Shown here piece by piece: positions 11,101 through 24,650 of a stretch of DNA of 64,000 bases (positions are counted from its first letter, which is position 1; every line of letters begins with the position of its first letter). The stretch lies in assembly GCA_001695595.3 (NCBI GenBank), contig MBPM02000019.1, forward strand, positions 496,001-560,000. The letters are read 5' to 3'. The notes below the pieces were generated by a model that was not told the DNA's origin, ran no database searches, and saw only the letters and a list, made by a program, of their open reading frames with translations. The DNA comes from Plasmopara viticola. Lineage: Eukaryota; Oomycota; Peronosporomycetes; Peronosporales; Peronosporaceae. The position numbers and the translations under genes are program-made.

Positions 11101-14100
11101 ATTAGTCGACTCAATTACTGTGCCGCCATAAACATCAGAAATTGCAGCGTAAAAAGGAACGCCATTAATCATGACACCGATCGGTTGATCCCTAGGAAGT
11201 GACGTCGAGTTTGGGGCTACCGCTGGATTTCGAGGGAATTGAAACGCATAGTCTTGTTCGTATACACGAAACCGGTTGTACGCGTTTGGAAAAGGGCCGT
11301 AGCTGCTCGTAGTAGGAGGAACGCCCGTACTGCGGACAATCACAGATGTAGACGTGTACGTGACCTCCACGTCAGTGTATGGCCACAAATCGACGCGAAG
11401 CAGTGCAGAGTCTTTGTCGATTACAAAGTTGTCAAAATCTGCGAGCGCATACGCAGACAGACCCTCTACTGCTGAGATATTTGCTGGGTACCGAAACACT
11501 GCGAGTTGAGATGTAGCATTGAATCCTTTAAGGCAAGGCATAAATGGTGATGCCAATGTTTGAGGCGGCGCAAGGTGATAACCGTATAGGCCGTTGGGTT
11601 GTAGGCGTCCGTGGCACTCGTCCAAATCTGTCGGTATCTCGCCGTTCTCGTCGTAAAAGTCATAGATTGGGAATCCGTCCAGCGCGTATGCCACGATTAC
11701 AGACTTTGGTTTCGTCACTGAACTCGGGACACTGTCGACATCGTTGCGAATTGAAGCGAGATAACACGTGGGTAAATTAATGTAAAAGTACCGACCGTCT
11801 GCGTCAATTGCTCCACCGCACTCATCTATACTTTGGACACTTTTGTTTGTGATTTTGAATAGAATGCCATTCAGAAATATACCAATAAATGCATCGGGTG
11901 CTTGCGATACCCTTAGCGCTCGAGTCCTTTGCGTGGAAAATCTCTGCAGCTTGACAAAATAATTTTGCTCGTGAGTCCTCGTAAGCAAGTGAGTGGCGTG
12001 GTTCGGGATTCCGTTGCTATATATGTTAAATGCAGTACGTTGATGCAAGAAACTGACCTTGTTTCTTCGTACTGGTGCCTGTAATTGGTCATTCTTCGCT
12101 ATGCCAGTCGTAAGTTTTATCTGCGTCAGATCGCTTGAGGTGCTTCCTCTTTTTACTGGAGGGAGATCTAGTACAGCATCCGTAATTGGATTATCTGACG
12201 ATCGTTTGATACTGCTACCGACTTCTCCAAGTTGCAAAGCATTTGCTGCACTAGAGCAAGCGACCCACTTGTTCCAGTTCCTGTGACGTGGGGTGCTCCG
12301 TTCCATCAAGGGACACGATCTGTACTCTAATCGATCAGTGTGGTCTCCAATCTGAACCGTATACTCAAATAGTAGCACCTCAGTACCCGACCCCGACACG
12401 TAATAGGCTTTCTTGTCCATGTCAACTGTGTTGACGTTACCTGTATCTAACAGCAGCGTAGGTTTCGGACCATCTACAGTCACCGGTACCGAGAATGTCA
12501 CCGAGAGCGTCAATATGTCACCGGCGGTGTAAACGCCATCGGTCATTGGACTTCCTACGCTTATAACGCGCGGCGGCTCCAACGCATCGATGTGGATATC
12601 GCAATTCTTGCTCAAACTTCCTGTCGTACCAGGTATTGGGATACGCATCGATGCGCGTCGATAGGTCTTCTGATCACCTCCAACAGTCAGAAAAGCCTCT
12701 TGAGACGACAACGACAGCGCATCGATTCCTGCATACTCCAATGGGAGAGCCCTGTCACCGACTCGCGTGGTATACGCAAAGGTCAAGACACGTGTACTAG
12801 ACCCGCTTGTATACAATGCGTACGGCTCGATCAATCGTTGATTCGCTGGCTTATTGGAGGCAATTGCAAGTCGTAAACGCAGTCCACACTGACTTGGAAC
12901 CAAAACGACTTCGGAAAAAGTGATGGTGATGTCAATGATTTGACCTGCGCCGTAGACCCCATTCGTCGTATTGGATGCAACGGAGGTAACACGTGGAGCA
13001 AATGCATCAATTTCGAGCACTGAGTTGGAGCTCAGACTATAAAGTGCCCCCGGCAGAGGCAAAGTAGTGGTGGCTTGAAGAGATGGAGAAGACGTTGATT
13101 GGAAAAGTAAACACTGCAGACTGTTTGCTTGAGCATAATCAAGACGCGCCGAATGGTCCCCGGGCTGAACAACGTATTCAAACTCCAAGACGTTTGTGAA
13201 CGACCCACCAACGTAACTTGCAGACCAAAGCTCCACGTCCCCAATCGCAAGTTCTAGCGTACAAGGCTGGGTAGGGCTTACAAATACGGAGTAGGAGAAC
13301 TGCACTTGAAGACGAATTGTATCATATTGTGCATAAGTCCCATCCCGACTGACGGCTTGAACGTCAACAACAACGGGAGGTGTCGAGATGACTCGAACAT
13401 GACAAGAATGAGCCAAACTTCCTTCATTACCAGGAAGTGGGAGCTCAACATTCGCTGCGAGCGTTGGCGTGGTAGACAAGGCAAGAATGGTGCCCGTCAG
13501 TGCATTCCTGCTTGCGTAATCAAGCGAATTCGAAGCCTCGCCACTCAGGATTTGATGAGTAAACACAAGTGTAGTGGTTTTGTTCCCCGACAAGTACGTT
13601 GCAGCACGGGTGCTAGCATCAAATTGAAGTAGTAGAGACGGAAGATCCGCTAGCGAAGAATTCAAGACGACAATTTCTCGGGAAAAGACGACGGCAATGC
13701 TTAACGAATCCCCGGCACCATAGTCGCCGTCTGCACAATCGACACGTTGAACAATAGGAGGGTCGGAAGAGATTTCAATCTGTGCTGTGGTCGATAAGGT
13801 ACTTGATACTGCAGGGAACTTTAGGCTTAGCGGTACGTTGATCCCGTTTGTGTCTGTAATGGAACCTCCGTTTAGCTCGAGTGCACTTTGAGACGCAGCT
13901 TCCAGCTTTGCGCAATGATCTCCCAGAAGTACAATATACTCAAAATGAAGCACCGATGTATTCGTTCCTTCAATGTAATCAGCGTACGTGGCTGTATTGA
14001 CATTTAATTTCAAGCGAGGATGTCCTTGCACGACAGTGGTGCCTGTAAAGAGAACAGAGAGAACAAGGCGTTGACCCGGAGAGTAAGTTCCGCTCGGTAC

Positions 14101-17100
14101 ATTGAAGGTGATTACTGCAACACGAAACCCATCGGTCCGTACGAAAATCTTGCGATTGTTTCCAGTAAGACTTCGCGCGGCACCAGCACGCACTGCGGCA
14201 ACAGGTAGTGGGAGTTTTAACTCAGCATAAAGGATTGGATTTAGGGAACGACACAAAATTTGAGCAGGCGTCTCCAACAGTTCTTTACCCCCCCAAAGTG
14301 GAAGGAGAAGGAGAGAATCTTCGTCGAAGATATCAAGCGCCATGGGTCCAGAATTATCTCCTTCTTGTGGAAGATATGTAAAACGAAGCGTATTCGTGCC
14401 GGATCCATCCGCATAACGTGCTGTGCGCCTGGATTCAGAAGGCACATTGAGAATGATCTCAAGGACGCCCGTGACCACTACGTCCCGTGAAAAGATCAGC
14501 AACAAGTCGATCCTTTGTCCGACGTCGTATGTCCCATCGACGAGGGGTGATTGGATATCGATGACCGTAGGCGGCGTGGAGTCGATCGATATTCTTTTGC
14601 TGGCAGACAAGGATCCAGTCCTTTGAGGAGCGGGTAGTGCAAGCACTGCATTTGTAAATGGGTGAGTGGACAACCTCTTGATCTCTGACGATCCTGTACG
14701 AACAAGTGATTGTACAAAATGAGCTTGAGCGTCTTTACCACGGTCATCGGCTACGTCCAACAAAATACTTGACTCTCCAATCTGGACAGTGTACACGAAC
14801 GTGAGCGTCGAAGTCCCATTGCCTGAATCTAAAAGTGCTTGCGTGGGAGCTGCGCTTCCCGTTTCCAATAGCAATACAGGTGATCCAAACACAACTACGG
14901 GTAACGAGAACAAAACGTCTATCAAAATGATGTCGCCGGGATAGTACGTGCCGTCAGGAACTGACGAAGTCAAGGCCACAACACGGGGTTGCGTAGGTTT
15001 GATCGCAAGAGCGCGACTTCCACTGAGCGAGCTCATGGACTTGACAGGTGGGAGAGTGAGATCTGCATTCGTTTGAGGGCGTGTGGCGTTTCGTTTGATG
15101 GCCCACGATCTTCCATTGAGCACAAGCGACGCTGTATTCATGTAGTCGAGAGTATCACAATAGTCATGCGGGCCGGTCGTGTACTTGAAAGTCAGGGCCG
15201 CTGAACCGGATCCTCCAGTGTACGTCGCTACTCCTTGCGAGCTTAAGTCTTCATGAAACTCGTCCGAATGGAGTAAAAGCGTTGGTGGAGTCGCACCGTC
15301 TCCCTTTATAACGGCGACAGGAGACGAAAACGTCACTAGAAGCTCAAAGTCTTGCCCAACTCCGTAGTCTCCGGACGGGCTTGGAGTTGTTACATGTAGT
15401 ACAGCAGGTGGCGTCGTATCGATGATTAAGTTGCTATTGTGACTAAGACTTCGTGCGTTTGCGGTATTGGGAAACAAGGTCAAATCGGGATCGTTGCCCA
15501 AGATATCGCGGATCACGGCCTCGTTAAGTCTCAGTGCATCTTGTCCCGCGACGTCCAGCTTTGGAGACGAGTGTCCTGGTTCGACAATGTACGTGAAGGC
15601 TAGTCTTGAGGTCGTTAACCCGCTTAAATCAATGTTCGCAGCATAACCGAGGGGTGTAGAATGAGTCGCTAACATGAGAATCGGAGCTCCAGCCATCGTT
15701 TCGCCAAAACTAGACGATAAGTCAGGCGGTTGAGGCACAAGGGTAGCGTGGCGAAAGCGTAACTTGATAGAGTACCCGTCGTATTCCGTCCATACGAGTC
15801 CTGCCTGAGCTTTACCATCCAACGAAGTCGAACACACGAGCGATGCGTCGACTGCATCTCGCCTTGGATTATGGTTTAAGCTGCGTCCATTCACGATTTG
15901 ACTCCACTTCGTGTCGACATGCGCTGCAGACGGTAAAGTGGCCATCTTGACGTTGAAAGCAGCACTTACATCATGCGTTTCGACGAGACTTAGCCACGAC
16001 GCGTACACGTTGTCTCCACACGAGACAAGGTTCGGTTTTATCGAGTGTGGAATTGACCTTGTGCCGCCTTGTGCTGGACGGGTTGGTTGCGAGATGCTTC
16101 CAGTGACAGAAGTTTCCCAATCGACGTCGAGAACTTGACACGTGACGACTTCCGACACGTTAGTGACCGCAGTGTCGCGATGCCACGAGATGAGCAGTGC
16201 CAGGTCTTCGTAACCTCTTCGTCGGACAGCAAACTGAGGGTTATATGCTGATAGGAATGGATCAGCTAAACACGCTGAAGGAAGCGCATTCAAGTACGTC
16301 CACGTCGAGTAGTCTCGGGTCTGGATATTACGGCGAGCAATCACAATCTCGTACGCGCTATGAGCATTGCTTTCAGTCCACGCGACAAACATCTTTCCAC
16401 GATATACTACGGCAACAGGATCATTTGTGTCCATCTTTTTGTTACGATTAAGACCCGCATGGAGCTCATTTCCGTCGTGAAAGATCCATAGAGGAGCATT
16501 TATGTCGTTGTTGAAAACAGCAACGCGAATCTGTCCAATTTGAACGCTACTAGCTACGGGAACTGCCATTTCTCGCCATACGACAATAAGTTCCAGATTA
16601 TACACGAGCAGGACCGGGTCACTGGCCTTCATGCCCATGTTCTTATTGATCCCCATATTGGGGATCAAAGTCCATGGAGAAGTCGACGACAGACTATCAA
16701 ATTGAGCACAAACGATCAAGTTTTCTTCGTTCCAAGCCGCATAAAGTTTATCCTTCCACACTGCCATGGCCACTTTACCAACTAGCGTGTTGGGTACACG
16801 ATTGATAGGAGCAAGAGACGCTATGGGCACCACCTCCATCGTTTCGCTAGAAAACACTCGCAAGTAGAGCGCGCTTTGGGTCGGGTTGTGTAACGCATCT
16901 TGCTCCGTCCACATGACGTAAATGCTGCTCATATACTCGAGCGCGACGGGATGTCGTGCGTGCCAATCTTGATTGCGATTCAAACCAGACTGCAGTACAA
17001 CTGGCTTGGAAAAAGTCACATGGATCTCAATCGACTCTCCTGCGCCGTAGACTCCGTCGTCATGAGAAGACGCGAGGGCGATTGCCGTAGGAACGGTATA

Positions 17101-20100
17101 GGCATCAACTTTCACTACACTGTTGCTGATCGTCAGTCGCGGAAGTACTAGTGACGACCGGACAGACAGCGTAGACGATGCACTGTAGATGGTGGCATCA
17201 CTGAGGACATTTAGACTCGAAAAGGCGAGGTTTGGACTCGAATCACCGCTTTCAATGTGATATAGGAAAGCTACTTGATCCGGTTGAGGTTGACCCACGA
17301 AGTTCGCAAAGCGGTTTGGAGTAAAAGCACCGCTTGGTGATAAAGATCCCGTTGCTATCTCCAGAGTGGGCGTGCCAAAGACCACGACAGAACGAGTAAA
17401 CACAAGATGAAAGAGAATCTCTCCTGGTGCTACAATGAGTGGACTTGCAATCGCCGGGAACCCCACGCCATATGTCCCTGGTGCAGTATCACAGACGACG
17501 TCAGACACAGCTGCTGGAGTGCCGTCAATCCGCAAGGTTTTTGACTGCGCTAAACTTTCAAGAGCCGTCGGAGCGGGTAAGGTCATGTCTGCTACAAGCA
17601 GTGGAGAGCTTGCCTGACGCAAGATGGAAGCCGTTCCTGCATGAAGAGAGATTGTCGTGCCCACTACACCAAGAACAGCGGCACTCTCGCCGATTCCAAC
17701 GAGATAGTGAAACACTAGTTTGTTGTCCGTACTTCGAGAAACCAGAGCTTCTTGCGCGTCGGACGATGGCTGAAGTGGTTCACACATGTCCGAGAAGGCG
17801 ATTTCGATCGCAATCGGAACGTCGACCACGTTTGTGGAGTCAAAGAGGACGACAAACCGGTTGCCATTCTTCGTTTTCGTCTTTGTGACAGATACGATAC
17901 CAAATCGAGCAACGGCATCGATCTCGAGTAGACGTGACTTGAATGACGAGGCGGCAGTACTGTCAGCATCATCAAAATCGATGCAGCCAGAGACTTTCTC
18001 GTCGTACTTGACTACGAACTGTCCCGATGTGACTGGGATGACAGCGCTTACACCAACGTCAAGTACCTGGCGATAGCCGCCATATGTAAAGCTTGCGATC
18101 CCGCCCGAGCTCAACGCTAACGATGGACTTCCAATCACGGCAACATCTGTCGAAAACGTCACGATTATATCGATAATGTCACCAGGACCGTAGCCAACGC
18201 CTCCTGTTGCGGTATTTGGGCGACTAGAAGAGATGAAGGAGATCACTGGCAATGTCGTATCGACTACCAAATTGCTACTCCCTGCTAAACTCGCGACGCT
18301 TGTCAATGCTGGGAGTGTCGTGTCGGCGAGAAAACCAGAGTTTGCGCACCTAATTTTGAAAATAGAGGCTGTATATGATTGCAGGGCATTCTTTGACGCG
18401 TAATTTAAGGTCGTGGCCATTTCCCCAGACTGAATTCTATGGTAGAAATGCAGTAAGTTCGTCCCACTGCCGAACATGTAGATTGCCTCTCCGTTCGAGT
18501 TTAATTCTAGCACCGGGGTATTCTCTACTAGAACTGCTTTGGAAAATTCAATCAGCACGAGGATCACGTCACCGGCAGTGTACACATCATCGACTGTTGT
18601 TGAATAGACACGAGTAACTACAGGCACACTCTCTGACTTGATCAATGCGAGAGACGTGACACCATCCTGGGCTACAAGTGCAAGTGGTGGCGTAGGAAGA
18701 GTTAAGGATGCAGCTAGATTTGGACTTTTGGAGGCGCGAAGAAAAGTTCCCGTCAAAGCTGTCGTGCTTCTGTACGTCAGAAACGTGGCCTCATCACTCG
18801 ACTGAACTTCATAGCGAAAGGAAACAACTTCTGATGCTGCTCGGGTGACTTGAAAGCCTGCATTTGAGTTCACTGAAAGCCCAGTACATGTGCCTGCAGC
18901 TCCATTAGCCTGTTTGCACGTAAATGCTACACATCCAGCATCCGTTGACGCTTTCAGTGGCTGTTGAGCGTCGGTCTGATTGGCAAAAGTGATGTAAAAC
19001 CGAATTCCGTGCACGTACGCAGATGGATCTTGTTCAGCTTGTAAAGCAATTATTCGGTCGCTATCTATATTTTTCAAGATCGCCTCCATGGAATTGACGG
19101 AGCCTTTGGCACGGATGTTCCAAGGAATGCACGTACTTTCGTGATTTCCACTTTGAACTTTAATCTCACCGGTCAAAACATCAGAGCTAGCCGTGATATC
19201 GATTGTTTGAGTAGCTCCAGTGATTGCAGGACACGCGGACGAATCTGCTGGAACCAAATCCAAGAGGTCACCGCTATTGCGCAATTCGACCGTGTAGCGA
19301 TATCCATTGTGCAATCTGCGTCTCGAGATTGCGTAAATTCCAATTGTATTGATCGCAGCAATGTCTTGTAGCTTTGACCACATTTCTTGTACTCCATCTT
19401 CATCGTGTTGATAGAGTTGAATGCAGTCAGTTGTGAAAATTGGTCCCACACCAACGCCAGAACTAAAGTCACCATACGACAAGCGAAAGCCACCTGAGAG
19501 CACTGGACTAGCCGCATCGACTCCAACATTAAACTCTTGAAGAGCACTTCTCGTCGTATAGATTGCATCGCTGCCAGTCGCTCCTACATTCAACCTCAAC
19601 TTTGAGTTGCCAGTTGGAACAACAGGGAAAGAAAAGCGCACTACGGCATCCACCACTCCTGCACTGGCGCGAATATCCACATTTTGATTTAACCGGACAA
19701 GGTCAATGTTGCATGGATAACTACTCGAAGAAGGAGAGGAACACGTGAATGCCTGGCACTCTGTATCAGGACTTGTCTTGACTTGCAGTGGTAAAAGACC
19801 CATGGACGGGAAAAGAAAGGTTATGGTATAGCGATGTCCATCTTTGAACGCACTAAGGTCCTGCGTGACGGACACTTTCAGCGCTAGTCCTGTGATTGAC
19901 TGCAAGGCGGATTGAATCGATCCAAGGCCTGTTGCCGGAGCATTCCAGCTTATGCAAGACGACTCGCTTGCGATTCCGTACAGCAGTTTGTACTCTCCTT
20001 GTGTGATGCTTGCGACATTGAACACGTCTATGGTTTGTAGCGTATTGACTGCTGTAATTAAAGAGTAGATGTCTCCAGCTAGCGACACGTTTTCGACCGT

Positions 20101-23100
20101 TGGCTTAGATGTTTCAACTTGGATCGAGTGGCTAAAGTCCAAAGATCCCGGTGTGTTTAGTGTTGGGAGAAGCAGATTAGCAGATGTTGATGAAGTGGTG
20201 GATTTGCGAAGAATGCAGCCTTGCGCGAGAGGCATCCATTCTCTCACTGTAGCGTCCAGTGCACTCGCTCTTACGTGAGCTTTTCCACTTGTATGCTTCT
20301 CTGACCAGACTGCGATGACTAAATCACGAGACTGAGAAAAAGCTAGCGTGGAATGTGAAGCAGCAAGAGCTTTATCGTCATTCAAAGCCGAGGTTTTCGT
20401 TCCTCCATCCAGAAATTTCCATGACGGAGAGGCGTCAATGAGTAATTTAGCCACTCGAATTTGCGTGGCTGTACCAGTACCATCCAATTCGTCCCATGTA
20501 GCAAATAGCGTCTCTGAGTTGCCAATGGATTGTACAGACAGCTGAAGGTTCTGAGCTGGCTGAACAGCGTTATAGTTCAAGGCTCTACCCCCGTTTAGTT
20601 GTGTCCATTGCGGCATTTGAAGATCTCCGTTAAATTTACTAGTAAAAAGCAATGAGTCGGAGGTTCCAGAGGTTTCTTGCCACCCAACCACAACATGAGC
20701 GCTTCCTATACATTCGATGGACGGAAAGTTGGCGTTTCGGTGCGTGTCAACATTGAGGCCGGTAAGTGCATTCCCATCGATAAATATCCAAGCGGGAAGA
20801 GCATACGTGCCAGTTTGGACAGCGACGCGAATTTGAGCTGTACCGGTCGCAGCTGCCATTTCCGACCACACAGCGTACAAAAGGTTTGACGCGCTGTCTT
20901 TTGATGCGCATGAGCACAAACGCACGTTCTGAGCCGGTTGAGCGACTGCGTGATTGATGCCGCGTCCAATTTGATTTCCGTCGATAAAAGTCCAGGCCGG
21001 TGCAGTCTCCAACCCATTGAAGACTGCAATTCGAACTTGAGACACGGTCTGGTCTTCGTGCCACGCGACGAACAGGTTTGCATTGTGCACGATAGCATGA
21101 GGCCTAGCTGCATTGGCGGTGGGTACTTTGTTGATTCCCAAATTTGTGGGTGGCTTCGCATCGACAAACGTCCACTGAGCTGCTAAAGTTACGCTCGAAC
21201 GACTTGATAGCACTGCAACACGGATGTGAGTCGGATTGTTCGTAGCAGTACTTGCTTCTTCCCACACTAAGTACAATCTCGACAAGTACACCACGAGATT
21301 GGGAGCTTTGGCATCCATTGCTGTTGCGAAATTTACACTTGACGAGACTCCGCCGCCATCTTCAAAGCTTGATGCAGGTGGAAAGTGCTGCATGTCAAAC
21401 GATTTTACTTGTACTTGCCACGTATTCGTGGTCATGGACATTTCAGCCCAGCTCGTAACGAAAAGGTCGCCAAGAAATGCAGCAGTCGGTGGTCCAGCGT
21501 TCTGTCCTGGGTCTTTGTTAAGGCCATTGCCATCAATGCACTTTAGTGCTGATCGGCCAGAATACGCAAGTTTTTTGGTGGATTGACCGTCTGCGACTGT
21601 GAATGAAAAGAAAATGGTACGATCTTCTACTGCCACAAAAGAAGAAAAGATGCCACCTTCTGTTCCGGCACTCAAGAGCAAAGCTGGTACTCCAGTACCC
21701 GCCGATATCGGAGGAACAAAAATTGCGGAGTCAAGTCTCACAGACACGACGATTGTATCGCCAACAGTAATCACTTGGTCCGGAGTTCGTGTCGATACTC
21801 GAGTTACGGCAGGAGCGTTCGTGCTGACAAACAATGCGTCCTTAGTATAGAGTTGGCTCGACTCCAAGAGCGGTAAAAGTGTTGACGATAATGCAAAAGT
21901 GGCCAGACTTTTGATTAAAGCGCCGTTCGGATTCATAGCATATTCATTCACATATCCCACTTGCTTAGACAGATCAGATTGCTGAACGACATAGTTAAAC
22001 ACGAGCGTCTTTGTTCCTTGTATAGATTGGTACATCGCATTAGCTCCAGTGGTGAGACTTAGTGTTGGTATACCTCCTGTCACATCGACGGTCACACCGG
22101 CTGAATATTCTACAAGGATATCGATCGATTCCCCAACTCCATACGTTCCTTCGTCATGTGTAGTAAAGACGTCAGTCACTCTTTCACAATGTTGATTAAT
22201 TAAGATATTTTTTGTTAAGAAACCTGCTAGCGGTAACTTCAGTAGTGCAGGTAGCATTGGAACGGTAGATTTTCGTCGGATCCAGCCTAAGGTCGTACCA
22301 TACGCTGGTCGTAACGAATCAGTGTCCATATAATCCAAGGCGTTCACCTGGTCCGCGTCAAGACAGTCATATTTGAACATAAGTGACGCTGTACCATTTC
22401 CGTCTGAAAAATACGCATAGCGTTCAATCCCGGCACTGGCAACATTGGTCAAAAGGGAGGCTACAGAAGAAACCACAACCGGCAAGTTAAATTTCACTTC
22501 AATGTCAATGACATCGCCAGCTTTGTACACGCCATCGCGAGTGACTGCCTTAACTTGTGTCACTCGAGGGGCGTCTGTGTTGATGACAAGCAATGCAGAA
22601 GCACTGAGGCTTCCAAGAGCTCCAGGAGACGGTAACCTGACGTCAGCGTTTGTAGACGGAATCGTAGCCAGGCGTTTGATGGAGCCAGCTCCCACTTGCA
22701 ATGCCAAAGTGGACAGATAAGTAAGACGTGGTGAATTGTCTCCGATTTGTACCGTGTATGAGAAAGCTAGCACTTTTGTGCCACTGCCACTGACGTATCT
22801 GGCAGGTCGATAGCCAGGACTATATACTGGCAGATTAGCTCGTAGTGCGAGATCTGCAGGGTCTACTCTTGTGGCTGTGTAAGTTTCAACCAGAGTCACT
22901 TCATCGTTATCGGATGATTCGACGGTGAAAATCTGGTCGTCAACTTCAAATTGAAGGCCTTTACTGAACGCCGTCGATAGTTCAAGAAAATCCGAAGGGA
23001 AAACAATGGTTTTAGCTGAAGTGCGTGTCGGAGCCTGTAGAACAAACTGGCCGGGGAACAAGTCAACTGAGCCAGTGTTTAATAGTACTTGAGGCGTTCC

Positions 23101-24650
23101 AGTCACTACTACAGGCGTGTCGAACGTAATAAGCACGGGTATCTCGTCTCCCGCCGTGTATGTGCCATCTCTTGCACTTGTTGTGACGCTCAAAACCTTT
23201 GGGTTTGACGTATCGATAACAATATTTTTGTTTACAGAAAGACTTCCACTTTCTCCGATTTCGGGTAATAACAGTACAGCATCGGTAGTAGGTATCGTCG
23301 ACTTTCTTTTTATCGATCCGCCGTTGAGCAGCAACGCCGTTATGCCTGTATATGTAAGGTCTGGCGACATATCCGTCGCTTGAACAATGTACTTGAATTC
23401 GGCAATCGTGTCTGCTACCACTTGATTGAATGGAACACTACGATCCATTGGTCCCGTCCTCAAGATGAGAATCGGAACACCAGACACCACGATCGACTGG
23501 GAAAAGTACAAATGTATGAGAATTTCTTCTCCTTCACCGAAAGTTCCATCTTGATGCGGGGACGTCACAGACGTGATTATCGGAGGGGTGACATCAATCT
23601 CCAGTGCACTCGACTTCGACAAACTTGAGCCAAGGCCTCGTTCCCAATCTCCCGCAAATCCCGGGGGTGGTAAGATTGGGTTAGTGACCGTATTTGTGTC
23701 ATCATCATTCAATATTCTCATATTGCCATTGGCTCGAAGTGACAACGCTAGGGAATCGCTGTTCACATACTCGAGCTTCTTTGTCGAGTCTCCCCTTTCC
23801 ACCGTATACTCAAACTTGAGTGTATCTGGAGCTGTTTGCGTCACAAATTTGGCTTTCCGATCTGGCCTAAGTACCCCCTTCTGGATCTCCCACGCAGTTG
23901 TGGTTAGTAAAGGCCGATACATAGTGTGTTCCAACCTTTCTCCATCTCCCACTGCATTGGAACTATCACCCGTCATTTCAACTAAATCTCCGTCTGTTGT
24001 TTCGACATTCATGGCATCAAACGTGACTGTAATGTTGTTGCCGAAAAACGTACACGCTCGGTCTTCATCGATGCTGTACTTGACGCTCACCTTATCAATG
24101 CTAGTCATTGTCCTTAAGTATGCAGCAAAGACCTTGGCTGAGGCATCCCACGGATGTTGCCCACTTTTTGGAACCCAAAGCCGAGCGCAAATTTTCCCTT
24201 AGTCGCCATGCATCTCAAGCGCTGGATCTCTTTAACATGACACGAACGTGCGTGGCACCCGGTTTTGAGTACCAAGGAAGGAGATCCAGATCCCGTCAAC
24301 TTGATGGGACTGGTAAACTGGACAAAAATGTTAATCACTTCCCCTTCTCCAAAGGTGCCATCAGCGTGGTCAGAATACACTCGGACGACCTTTGCAGGTC
24401 CACCAGGTCGGACCTGAATAGGCTCGTGGGGCACCTGAATATTCAGTAGTAGCTCGCTGCCATCGGGAATAAGTAGATTGGCGTTCAATCGGATGTTCGT
24501 AAATGTGTCGGCATTCACAATGGTGTCAGCATCAGCAGCTTGAGGGATGGGCTCAATGGAAAGAGTACGCGTTGCAAGGAGCAACAGAGAGACGAGGTGG
24601 CATATTAGAGACCGTAGAAACATTAGCGATAGACGCGTCCCTTTGATCAA
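8120..24650 (-). CDS. Giant modular cell-surface protein (Ig-like repeats, YHYH, propeller-like blocks)
   Basis: Likely a huge extracellular adhesin or cell-surface scaffold of about 5,480 residues. It starts at 24650 with a signal peptide (hydrophobic core LICHLVSLLLLATRTL). About 20 repeats of 150-200 residues follow, each with the pattern GxYxxGDxIxIxVxFSxPV, then PxLxLxTG, SGSGT, FxYxVQxGD and GSLS. Two propeller-like blocks with recurring VAWxE, IRVAV and WxFxDG lie at about 21.5-20.2 and 17.0-15.7 kb. Cysteine-containing modules (GxFxLxYG, then CIxW) occur at about 20.0-17.8 kb. Then come two YHYH domains (about 12.0-10.8 kb), a discoidin-like region (about 10.1-9.7 kb), a P-domain-like region (about 9.06-8.88 kb) and an EF-hand-like loop (DSDRNGVLDSIE). 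The main frame stays open from about 24.20 to 8.30 kb. One phase change near 24165 and one 3' intron need explaining (separate entries). Function is inferred from architecture only. Confidence 0.8.
8277..8353 (-). other. Proposed last intron of the giant gene
   Basis: The donor GTATGA begins at 8353 and the acceptor TTTCCAG ends at 8277, giving a 77 bp intron. Splicing joins phase 2 to phase 2 and replaces a short soluble tail (ending GRPSI, stop at 8302) with an exon at 8276-8120. That exon encodes a single membrane helix (LRILAATAAVVVVTVV) and a short basic tail. The length fits the other introns in this window. Retention of the intron would give a secreted form. Confidence 0.6.
24157..24175 (-). 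other. Phase change at an A5 run in the giant gene
   Basis: The signal-peptide frame (from 24650) and the main frame differ by one base. The change falls near CCAAAAAG (A run at 24165-24169). One extra A would join the frames so that a GKFALGFGF start runs into HPWDASAKV. This matches the GxFxLxYG and CIPW pattern of the protein's other cysteine modules better than any intron I tried. It could be a sequencing or assembly slip, a real indel or a ribosomal frameshift. Confidence 0.55.

Noticed and set aside
8300..24100. Many 60-150 codon frames on the plus strand and in other minus phases
   Set aside because: Shadows of the giant gene; none has independent motifs.
8300..24100. Regular repeats considered as a CRISPR or tandem satellite array
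   Set aside because: Periodicity of 450-600 bp is protein-level only, with diverged DNA; it reflects Ig-like domains.
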